A stretch of DNA of 64,000 bases from Gemmatimonadota bacterium (GTDB lineage: Bacteria > Latescibacterota > UBA2968 > GCA-2709665). Below are positions 46,292-53,660 of this stretch, in pieces. Within the stretch, counting starts at the first letter, position 1. Each line of letters begins with the position of its first letter. Position numbers and translations under genes: made by a program. The notes below the pieces were generated by a model that was not told where the DNA came from, did no database searches, and saw nothing but the letters and a program-made list of their open reading frames with translations. The DNA lies in NCBI GenBank assembly GCA_028877215.1, contig JAPPFJ010000008.1, positions 1-64,000 of the forward strand, read 5' to 3'.

Positions 46292-47410
46292 TTATGATTT
46301 GACGAATTCTGAGAGTTTCCGGGCATACGCCACGTTGCCATACTCCCTGAGGATCCGGTCCTGCGCGCGCGCCGCGGCATTTTTCCGCTGGGTTTCGTGT
46401 TCCAGCCACCATCGCGCTTTTTGCTGGAGCTCATCCAGGTCGGCCCACGTGTCAATCTCCGCGCCGACGTCGAAGATTTCCTCGATGCCCGCCACGTAAT
46501 CGGTCAGCATGAACCCGCCGCTGCCGGTGATTGCGGTGTCTCGCTGATTCAGATAGCCGTGGGAATCGGGCGAATTGTGCTGGTTAATATTGACCCCGGA
46601 GGCCCTGTACACGCCCGGAAGCTCCATGTAACTCCGAAATCCGCGGTAGGAATATCTGGGCAGGTCCTGAAACGTGCCGAAACCCAGTCCCCCGTATACA
46701 TGGACCCTTCCCAGGTCTCTGAGTGCGGCAACCACTTCCTGTCTCAGCGCGCGCTGGGCCGGAAAGGGGATGGTGTGGGTGATCCGTTTGACCAGGTCTT
46801 CGGATACCAGGTACTCGTCCGGGCTGCCGCCTTCCTTTGTGTATAGCGACATGATGGTGACGGAGAAGTCACATTCCTCGTGTCGCGCCGGTCTGGCGAA
46901 ACGATGCAGCTCCATTGCCGGCGGCGGATAGAGCACGATAGCCTTAATTCCTCGTTTTGCATAGACATCAACACTTTCCCTGCAACACGTCGCGGCATAT
47001 TCGAATTCGCGGGTGAAATGCGGGCTTCGGAGCAGGTCCCACGGATCGTCCTGGGTGTGTGTTACGGTTTTGCACCAGGGAAATCGCTCTCGCAGCTCCC
47101 CGATGAGCCCGGGCGGCCGGTCGTCCTTGCTGAACCACCAGACGAGCAGTTCCGGTTCGTGCTCGATGATGGTTCTGAACAGACCCTCCTGGAACGCGCC
47201 GACGTCCCTGTATTTCAGGTCCCACGTTTCGTGAGGAGGGATGACGTCGGCCTCCTCCTTTGCCAGTGCGACGTCCGCTTCGAGATTCGCCTCGATACAC
47301 CCGCGCGTGGGCTGATAGAGGACATCGTAACCGATGCTCTTGAACCCGTGCTGAATGCTCCAGAGGGATTGCCCGGGCAGGAATCCGCCCAGCAGGAGGA
47401 TTTTCGGCAT
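46292..47410 (-). CDS. CgeB-like glycosyltransferase family protein
   Basis: A 372-residue GT-B-type protein of the CgeB / Glyco_trans_1_2 group. The N-terminal KILLLGGFLPGQSLWSIQHGF and the C-terminal ASGVNINQHNSPDSHGYLNQRDTAITGSGGFMLTDY are typical. It starts at ATG 47410 with AAAGGAAC upstream. It probably transfers a sugar to an envelope or surface acceptor; donor and acceptor are unknown. It appears monocistronic. Confidence 0.75.
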   Translation of the reverse strand: MPKILLLGGFLPGQSLWSIQHGFKSIGYDVLYQPTRGCIEANLEADVALAKEEADVIPPHETWDLKYRDVGAFQEGLFRTIIEHEPELLVWWFSKDDRPPGLIGELRERFPWCKTVTHTQDDPWDLLRSPHFTREFEYAATCCRESVDVYAKRGIKAIVLYPPPAMELHRFARPARHEECDFSVTIMSLYTKEGGSPDEYLVSEDLVKRITHTIPFPAQRALRQEVVAALRDLGRVHVYGGLGFGTFQDLPRYSYRGFRSYMELPGVYRASGVNINQHNSPDSHGYLNQRDTAITGSGGFMLTDYVAGIEEIFDVGAEIDTWADLDELQQKARWWLEHETQRKNAAARAQDRILREYGNVAYARKLSEFVKS

Positions 47411-47882
47411 CTTCAGTTCCTTTCAGGTCAGGAATTGCGAACGATTGCGGTGTTCATTCACCGTGTTTCGGACCTACCCCCTGGCCCCCTTCCTAAAGGA
47501 AGGGGGAACGGTAACAGGTGGATGTACCGGGCTTGTAAACGTTCCGGGATGGCGATTTCCATTCAATTAGAGTCCCTGTAGAAAACCGGCGAACCGACGT
47601 CCGGCCTTTCTCCCTCTTTCCTTTAGGAGAGAGGGCCGGGGAGAGAGGTCTGCGGGGCCGTCGGGAGGTGTAGGAGGCAACCGGATGCCGCTGTCGGGCG
47701 TGTATAATACTAAGAGCGATTCTCTTCGATTCCGTCTGCGGCACCAGACCCTTCGGTTCCCTACGACGACCGAAAGATAGATGAATCGATGTTCGTCCGA
47801 AAGGCGAAAGCGGCCCGGTTCGCTCGCCCCGCTTTTTGGGTTGCCCGCGACGGGTTTTTGTACTTACTTGGAATCGTGGGCC
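47411..47882. repeat. Repeat-bearing intergenic region
   Basis: No gene is seen. 47611-47652 (CCCTCTTTCCTTTAGGAGAG followed by AGGGCCGGGGAGAGAGG) recurs at 51045-51088. 47480-47510 holds a related hairpin, CCCCCTTCCTAAAGGAAGGG. Confidence 0.6.
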
Positions 47883-48098
47883 TTAGAAGTTGTTTTAAAA
47901 TTCCCGGTGAGTTCCCGAACGCGAGCGAAAAAGTGGCGGTTATGAGGCGCGAGGGGCGCGTAGCGCCGACGGGAAAACCCGCCTATGAGAGGCGAGCAAG
48001 CGCAGCCTCGATCTCGTAAGACGGGTGGGTTTGACCAACGCCGACCGGTGCTTTTGCAGCCGCGCGAAGACCGGTGGGAATTTTAAGACAGCTTCTTA
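47883..48098. mobile_element. MITE-like element with terminal inverted repeats
   Basis: A 216-bp segment. Its left end (TTAGAAGTTGTTTTAAAATT then CCC) and right end (GGGAATTTTAAGACAGCTTC then TTA) are inverted repeats over about 22 bases with a few mismatches. Internal reading frames show no known protein. A second copy's right half starts this window (1-66). No clear target-site duplication is visible. Confidence 0.65.
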
Positions 48099-48128
48099 GC
48101 ACGTGGCGCGTCGAACGGAGGTGTTGCG

Positions 48129-48986
48129 TTGACGACGGACACGGACCTGACTGCACACAGGACTTCAATACGTTCGTGGTGGTCTGCCGACGGTCACCGG
48201 TTCCTGCCGCCGGCGCTCATCACCTGCATATTGATTGGCAGCCAGATTACATATGGAGTTCTTGAGGGTCTGTCGAAAACGGCATTGGCCATCGCGGTCG
48301 CAGTCGGCGTGGAGGGTCTGCTGGGCAGACTGCACGGGAGCCGCAAACCGAATTTCGTGAGCGGATACATCACCGGAATCAGCGTAGGGATTCTGATCCG
48401 CTCGCTATGGTTGTGGCCCTATGCGCTTTGCAGCGCGGTCTCGATTCTGTCCAAGTACGTGATCCGATGGCGCGGAAGGCATCTCTGGAACCCGTCCAAT
48501 CTCGGCGTTAGCGCGATGTTCTTCCTTGCGCCGGAAATGGCGGCGGGGCTGAGTATTCAGTGGGGTAACGCCGTCTGGGTCATGCTGGTGATCTGGGTAT
48601 TTGGCTGGATGGCGGTCTGGCGGGTAAAGCGGCTGCACATCTGCCTGACGTACGTGGTGAGTTTCCTGGTGTTCGGGTTTGTACGAAGTCTTGTCACGGG
48701 GCAGGCGTATCTGGCCGGCGTGGCGCCCATTACCGGTCCGATGTACCAGCTGTTTATTTTCTTCATGATTACGGATCCAAAGACAACGGTGAACACAGTG
48801 CGTGGCCAGTGCTGGGTTGCGTTTACCGTGGCTGCGGTTGAAGCCGGACTGCGTCTGTACGAGCAGGTCTATGCCCCGTTCTATGCGTTGTTTCTCGTTG
48901 GACCCTGCGCGGTGGCAACGGAGATATGGTTGGAGAAGCGTGGCATGTCTGGGGAAATTGGGGCCCGAAGTGAAGTCGGTGGTTGA
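48129..48986 (+). CDS. RnfD/NqrB-like membrane protein
   Basis: A 285-residue polytopic inner membrane protein with about 8-9 transmembrane helices. NPSNLGVS and a late ITGPMYQLFIFFMITDPKTT resemble conserved segments of the NQR2/RnfD/RnfE family, but no covalent-flavin SGAT-type site is visible. Start TTG 48129 has GGAGG 7 bases upstream. No other rnf/nqr genes are adjacent, so a role in an ion-pumping complex is doubtful. hpf follows 28 bases later. Confidence 0.6.
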   Translation: MTTDTDLTAHRTSIRSWWSADGHRFLPPALITCILIGSQITYGVLEGLSKTALAIAVAVGVEGLLGRLHGSRKPNFVSGYITGISVGILIRSLWLWPYALCSAVSILSKYVIRWRGRHLWNPSNLGVSAMFFLAPEMAAGLSIQWGNAVWVMLVIWVFGWMAVWRVKRLHICLTYVVSFLVFGFVRSLVTGQAYLAGVAPITGPMYQLFIFFMITDPKTTVNTVRGQCWVAFTVAAVEAGLRLYEQVYAPFYALFLVGPCAVATEIWLEKRGMSGEIGARSEVGG

Positions 48987-49014
48987 CGGTGCAACCATTT
49001 GCAAGGAGGTGGCG

Positions 49015-49326
49015 ATGAAGACTGAAATCAGGGGGAAACACTTCGAGGTGTCCGTCCGGTTGAGGGAGTACATCGAAAAAGAAACACAAAAACTGAAACA
49101 GTTCTATGAACCGATTCTGGACACCCGGATTACGCTGGAGCGGGAGAACCGGATGTACAGGGTCGAGATTGTGGTACACGTTCATAACCATATCCTTAAA
49201 GCCACTGACGAACAGGATGCCGTCCATCCCGCGCTTGGGGGCGCGATCGACAAAATGGTCCGGCAGCTCAAGAGGGTCAAGGAACGACAGCGCAGGCCGC
49301 GGATTCCCGCAGCAGCGCGGAATTGA
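49015..49326 (+). CDS. hpf: Ribosome hibernation-promoting factor, short form
   Basis: A 103-residue HPF/RaiA (YfiA) domain that binds the 30S decoding region and silences ribosomes under stress. The HFEVSVRLREYIEKETQKLKQFY helix, VEIVVHVHNHILKA strand and a basic C-terminal helix are visible. It lacks the C-terminal dimerisation domain of long HPF. It starts at ATG 49015 behind AAGGAGG. The RnfD-like gene precedes it, and a strong terminator follows. Confidence 0.88.
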   Translation: MKTEIRGKHFEVSVRLREYIEKETQKLKQFYEPILDTRITLERENRMYRVEIVVHVHNHILKATDEQDAVHPALGGAIDKMVRQLKRVKERQRRPRIPAAARN

Positions 49327-49343
49327 GCGACGGCAATCCAACG

Positions 49344-49380
49344 AAACGCTCCCCTGGCAGCTGCCGCGGGGAGCGTTTTT
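49344..49380 (+). terminator. Rho-independent terminator after hpf
   Basis: AAACGCTCCCC pairs with GGGGAGCGTTT (11 bp) around a loop containing a further GGCAGCTGCC stem, followed by TTTTT. It also stands at the end of the convergent nnrS-like gene. Confidence 0.85.
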
Positions 49381-49388
49381 ACTGTTTG

Positions 49389-50810
49389 TCAGGAATCGCG
49401 GATGTCGAAGGCGGGGCTGCGCCAGGTCCGCAGGAGGTTGCATGCCAGCACCGCCGCCGCCAGCCACCCGAGCACGCCGGAGAGCCCGAATGCGGTCATC
49501 GAGACCGCCAAACCACCGGGAACCCGGTCCAGAATCCCTACCAGGAGCAGTGGCGCGATGCGACAAAGCGCGGCGGCGGTCGCGACGTAAAAGGTGGCAG
49601 CCACCAGACCCGGTAAGGCGACTTTGCGTTTGTGAAGGAAGCCGGGCACCATTCGAGGCGCCATGCCCAGCAGAAGGAGGGTGATAAAGCCCGCAAGATG
49701 TGTGTGGCGCAATGCATCGGGATCGAACGGAGATGCGATGCGAAGGAGCACAAGAGCGCCATCCAGCAATTCAACCATAGCGGCGAGTGCCAGGAAGGCG
49801 TACGCGGCATAGAGCAGCAGTTCGAATCGGCCGAACTCGCCATAGTCCGGCAGGCCCGGGCGCGTGGGGCGCCTGTCTGGCCCGGGTTCGCCGATGCGGT
49901 GTACGGTCCATGGAGGATACCACCGGAAGAGAATGTCCAGTTTCCAGATGAAAAGAAGGAGGATTGCGCCTCTGAGAACTTTTCCGATGGGCGAAAGATG
50001 CGCAAGAGACGATGCGAAGGAAATCTCCGTGAGTTGTGCGAAAACAGGCACGTGGATCAGGATGAGCGCCATGAGATAAACCTGTCCGTAACGTGCGACG
50101 GGCCAGCGGACGGCGGGCAGGCGCAGGTAGAGCGGAAGCGTACGGACGGAAAACGCCATCGCCGTGGGAAGGACGACGAATCCGGTGAACAACTCAATAC
50201 CGAATCGGTTCCACGCGATGTCGAGCAGGGGGTTGTCGCCAAGGCTCGCGTGAAATGCGAGTCCGGCCGCGAGCAGTGAATACAGTCCCCACCCCGCAAC
50301 GGCGATAGCCAGGAAGATGCGCACCGTCTTCAGGGCCGGGCGGTCCGCAGGTGCGCCGCGTAAGGTCGTGACCAGGAGATGGAGATAAATAAAGACGCCC
50401 GCCGTTTCCAACAGCGCGGAGAAACCGAGCGTCCATCGCAGGCCCGTATGGACCGGGTCTTCAAGTCCCGCGGCAAGCAGCGGCTGCGAGAGCGCGCGAA
50501 GGAAAATGCCGCTTGCAAGAAGAGGGAGAATCCAGGCGGAAAGCCGGGGATGGCGCAGGGGCGCACCCGCCAGACGGGGCAGGAAGTAGAGGCTCACGCC
50601 GATGATGAAGAGGCCGATCCAGCCCAGGAGTTGGGCGTGGCCATGCGCCTGGAGCATGGCGACCCACCAGCTTCCCATAGGCAGCTGAAAGCCGATCAGC
50701 ACGGCCAGGACGGCCGCGTAGCCGAATCCGACCGTCAACGCGACAGACAGCGACGCCAGCACAAAGCCGAAGTAAAAAGGGGTGTGGGCGCGTTTCTGAT
50801 TATCGGACAA
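49389..50810 (-). CDS. nnrS: NnrS family membrane protein
   Basis: An inner membrane protein of about 473 residues with about 12 transmembrane helices. AHGHAQLLGWIGLFIIGVSLYFLPRL is the NnrS signature, with His residues that may bind heme/copper; RHTHLAGFITLLLLGMAPRMVPG is the matching second-half segment. NnrS proteins protect against nitric oxide stress. Start TTG 50810 is preferred for AGGTGA just upstream; GTG 50819 is also possible. No denitrification genes are adjacent. Confidence 0.8.
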   Translation of the reverse strand: MSDNQKRAHTPFYFGFVLASLSVALTVGFGYAAVLAVLIGFQLPMGSWWVAMLQAHGHAQLLGWIGLFIIGVSLYFLPRLAGAPLRHPRLSAWILPLLASGIFLRALSQPLLAAGLEDPVHTGLRWTLGFSALLETAGVFIYLHLLVTTLRGAPADRPALKTVRIFLAIAVAGWGLYSLLAAGLAFHASLGDNPLLDIAWNRFGIELFTGFVVLPTAMAFSVRTLPLYLRLPAVRWPVARYGQVYLMALILIHVPVFAQLTEISFASSLAHLSPIGKVLRGAILLLFIWKLDILFRWYPPWTVHRIGEPGPDRRPTRPGLPDYGEFGRFELLLYAAYAFLALAAMVELLDGALVLLRIASPFDPDALRHTHLAGFITLLLLGMAPRMVPGFLHKRKVALPGLVAATFYVATAAALCRIAPLLLVGILDRVPGGLAVSMTAFGLSGVLGWLAAAVLACNLLRTWRSPAFDIRDS

Positions 50811-51227
50811 GGATATCACCTGGAGTCAGGATGAGGGGAAGTTCGAATTAGTATCAGTTGTGGAAAATTAACGAACGTGCCGGTTCCCGGTCGATCCCAT
50901 TCCCCACAATTAAGCCCGTTCGCGTGAATTAGCAACCTCTTTCGAGAAATCATTGGCCCATCCGTTGTCGGATTTGTAGGGGCGACCCTTGTGGTCGCCC
51001 GGGCGCCGGTTGTGAAATGCATTGATAGAGCGAAACCCGCCTTCCTCCCTCTTTCCTTTAGGTGAGAGGGCCGGGGAGAGAGGTCTGGGGGCCGTGGGGA
51101 GAGGTTTCGTTCCTGGCTGGTTGCCTTTCTTTGTGCCTTTGTGTCTTCGTGTGAGTTGATTTTCGCCCTAACCTGGCCGCGCTCCCCTGAACGCTGACGG
51201 GTATTTTCATAACCACTGGGGTTTTTT
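50811..51227. repeat. Repeat-bearing intergenic region
   Basis: 417 bases without a gene. It contains a 25-bp repeat copy (50976-51000, GTAGGGGCGACCCTTGTGGT plus CGCCC), the 51045-51088 copy of the CCTTTAGG hairpin family, and a CTTTGTGCCTTTGTGTCTTC string near 51130 that resembles strings at 32138 and 45340. Confidence 0.65.
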
Positions 51228-53564
51228 GTGAGATCCGAAATCCAGAATTCCATTGTCATCCTGCTTCTGCTGATTCTCGCCGCCTGCGCGCCACGGGAAA
51301 CCGTGACCGTGTCAGGCGCGGTAAACCGGCCGGGAGACGTCGGCTACCGTACGGATTGGAAACTGGAGAATTACGTGGCCGCGGTGGGGGGATTCCTTGC
51401 CGAAGCGGATACGGGACGGGCCGTGCTGGTCCGCGATGCGGGGGACAGCGTGGTTGCCGGAGCGCATGGCAACGTCCTGAAATGGGCAGTCGAAGACGCC
51501 CCGGTCCCGTTGCCGGGCGACCTGATAACCGTTCCGCTGAAGTCGTATCGGGTCCGGTTCGATACGGTGATGGCGGTCGGGGACCTGCGGCTGGAATGGA
51601 GAGATCATGTCTACCTTATGGCGCATGGCAGAGCTGCGCTCGGGACGACGCCGCGGGGGGTGGTGGCGGCGGTGTTATTCGGGAACGGGGAGGTAATCCG
51701 GCAGGCTTCAGGGAACACGGCAGGTCCGTTTCATTACCTTTATGTGACAATGCATCCCAATCGGTACGGCGGGCTTCTGCCAGCGACCGCACTTCCAGTC
51801 TCCGACCGCGAGTCGCTCGAAGACGCGGCGGCGCTGCACCGTTATATGTCCCGGACGTCCACGTTCAGGGCGGGAGAGCGTACGCACCTGCCGCCCGACG
51901 GTCACTTCCGGGTGCAGGCCGGCGTCTGGCTCACGCCGAAGAATGCGACGTATCCCGGTAGTGGCGTTCGGAAACGGCATTTCGGTGACGGCCGGATTTG
52001 GACGACGTTTCCGGACGGAAGGCAGCGATGGCGGTATGCCGACGGGCGAATTGTGATGCAGTTTCCCGATAAGTCGCAGGAAACGCGGTTTCAGGATGGT
52101 TCGGTCCGAATGGAAGACGCGCTGGGTGGCGTGCGGACGACGTATCGGGATGGGCGGACCGTGTTCGAAGACGCCGGCGGCAACCGGCACCGGGTGTATG
52201 AAGACGGGCGTCAGGAATGGCGGCATGCGTCCGGGAACAGGGTGACGATATATCCGGATGGCCGGCGGGTACACCGGTTTTCAAGCGGAACCGTGCGCAC
52301 GGTAAATCCCGACGGCGTCGAGCGGACGGTTTTCTCCGACGGGACCCTGCACGTGCGATACCCCGGCGGAAAAGTGGAGATCGAGGCGCCCGGCGGGTTG
52401 CGAGAGACACGTTTTCCGGACGGAAGTGTCCTGGCAAAAACGCCCGAAGGACACCGCATCAGGATCTTTGCGGACGGCCGTCAGTTTACGCGGATGAACG
52501 ACGGTACAACGATTGACGAGTTTCCGGACGGACGAAGGATACAGAAACATCCATCGGGCGAGACGCTGGAGGTGTTCGCGGACCGGTCGCGCCGCACCGT
52601 GTATTCCGACGGCTCCGAAACGGTTCGACGTCCCGACGGCGTACGCGTCGCACGGCTTGAGGACGGGACGTTAATCGAGGAATTCCCGGACGGCAGGATT
52701 GTCCAGACCGATACGTCGGGCGTGCGGATCGAATTTCTGACTCCGGATCGATATACAATTACGGACCGGGAGGGCAACCGCGTCGAGGTTGGCCCCGACA
52801 GCACCGCCACAAAGCAATTCGTGGAACCCTATAGGTACCGCGGTTCGATCCGGCGCGACCTGATCGGCCTGGAGCGCGTACCGGAACGAATCACTCCCGG
52901 CATGGAAGCATCCATCCGGGGAACGGTGGGAGACGTCGTGAAATCGCTGTCAATGGCGGCTTTTTCGCTGCCGGATGGCGACGTCCTGGATATGTCGATG
53001 AAGCGCCAGGCGGGGACGTTTTCCGGTTCATTGCTGATTCGCGAACGGGGACACTATCGACTCCAGATCCAGGGAAAACTGGAAAGCGGCGATGCTGTCA
53101 TGCTGGAAGACCGCATGTTGAGGGTCGGCAATCCGAAGCCTCTGCTGAAGCCCGCAATCCAAATCGAGCTGTATCCGGGCGACGCGGCCGCGGGCCGGCG
53201 GCTGATGGACCTGGTGAATCAGGTGCGCGGCAGGAAGGGCCGCATGAGATTGAAGTGGGACGACGACCTGGCTTACGCGGCGGCGTCGCATCTGAAGGAC
53301 ATGCTGGCGTACGGCTCCGTCTCGCACAGGTCGCCCATGTACGGAAACCTGACGAGCCGCCTGGAACGGCTTGACATTGCATTTGAGGTCGCGCTGGAAA
53401 ACCTGGCGACGGCGCCCTCGCTGGAGGAAGCGCATTGGCACCTGATGTTGAGCGCCGGGCACAGGCGGAATGTCCTCGACCCGCGACTGACGCATCTTGG
53501 CATCGCCGTGACGCGCGAGCGGGGCCAGGTGTGGGTGGTCGAAATCTTCAAGCGAAGCCATTGA
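51228..53564 (+). CDS. Lipoprotein with 31 nonapeptide repeats and C-terminal CAP domain
   Basis: A 778-residue predicted lipoprotein (lipobox LAAC, Cys20). Residues ~27-110 resemble an SLBB-type domain (VSGAVNRPGDVGYRTDWKLE). Residues 253-531 are 31 consecutive nine-residue units with no insertions, consensus xDGxxxxx[F/Y] (for example PDGRQRWRY, PDGRRVHRF, SDGTLHVRY, EDGTLIEEF). This resembles the G-box repeats of the Tcp10/CPAP C-terminal domain, which form a single extended beta-sheet. About residues 660-778 form a CAP/SCP (YkwD-like) domain (VNQVRGRKG, VSHRSPMYGNLTSRLE, GHRRNVLDPRLTHLGIAV). Start GTG 51228 was taken because it gives the lipoprotein signal. I know of no described protein with this arrangement. 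Confidence 0.8.
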   Translation: MRSEIQNSIVILLLLILAACAPRETVTVSGAVNRPGDVGYRTDWKLENYVAAVGGFLAEADTGRAVLVRDAGDSVVAGAHGNVLKWAVEDAPVPLPGDLITVPLKSYRVRFDTVMAVGDLRLEWRDHVYLMAHGRAALGTTPRGVVAAVLFGNGEVIRQASGNTAGPFHYLYVTMHPNRYGGLLPATALPVSDRESLEDAAALHRYMSRTSTFRAGERTHLPPDGHFRVQAGVWLTPKNATYPGSGVRKRHFGDGRIWTTFPDGRQRWRYADGRIVMQFPDKSQETRFQDGSVRMEDALGGVRTTYRDGRTVFEDAGGNRHRVYEDGRQEWRHASGNRVTIYPDGRRVHRFSSGTVRTVNPDGVERTVFSDGTLHVRYPGGKVEIEAPGGLRETRFPDGSVLAKTPEGHRIRIFADGRQFTRMNDGTTIDEFPDGRRIQKHPSGETLEVFADRSRRTVYSDGSETVRRPDGVRVARLEDGTLIEEFPDGRIVQTDTSGVRIEFLTPDRYTITDREGNRVEVGPDSTATKQFVEPYRYRGSIRRDLIGLERVPERITPGMEASIRGTVGDVVKSLSMAAFSLPDGDVLDMSMKRQAGTFSGSLLIRERGHYRLQIQGKLESGDAVMLEDRMLRVGNPKPLLKPAIQIELYPGDAAAGRRLMDLVNQVRGRKGRMRLKWDDDLAYAAASHLKDMLAYGSVSHRSPMYGNLTSRLERLDIAFEVALENLATAPSLEEAHWHLMLSAGHRRNVLDPRLTHLGIAVTRERGQVWVVEIFKRSH

Positions 53565-53565
53565 C

Positions 53566-53660
53566 CAGGATTCGTATGTATTTGTGGACGTTAATTCGAA
53601 TGTATGCAAGTTGAAAAAGCCGATTAAACTGCGGATTACCAGGATACTCGAGGATTGGAC
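53566..53660 (-). repeat. R1 dispersed repeat, inverted
   Basis: The reverse complement matches 7845-7950 and 31924-32035 (GTATCCTGGTAATC, TTCGAATTAACGTCCAC). It occupies the whole gap between the CAP lipoprotein gene and the GWxTD gene and reaches the start codon of the latter. Confidence 0.7.

Noticed and set aside
47789-48019. 76-codon open frame overlapping the MITE-like element
   Set aside because: Its sequence is that of the repeat element, with no ribosome site and no protein-like features.
48129-48986. Part of an Rnf or Nqr ion pump
   Set aside because: No other rnf/nqr genes are adjacent and the flavin-attachment motif is not visible; only a distant family likeness is claimed.
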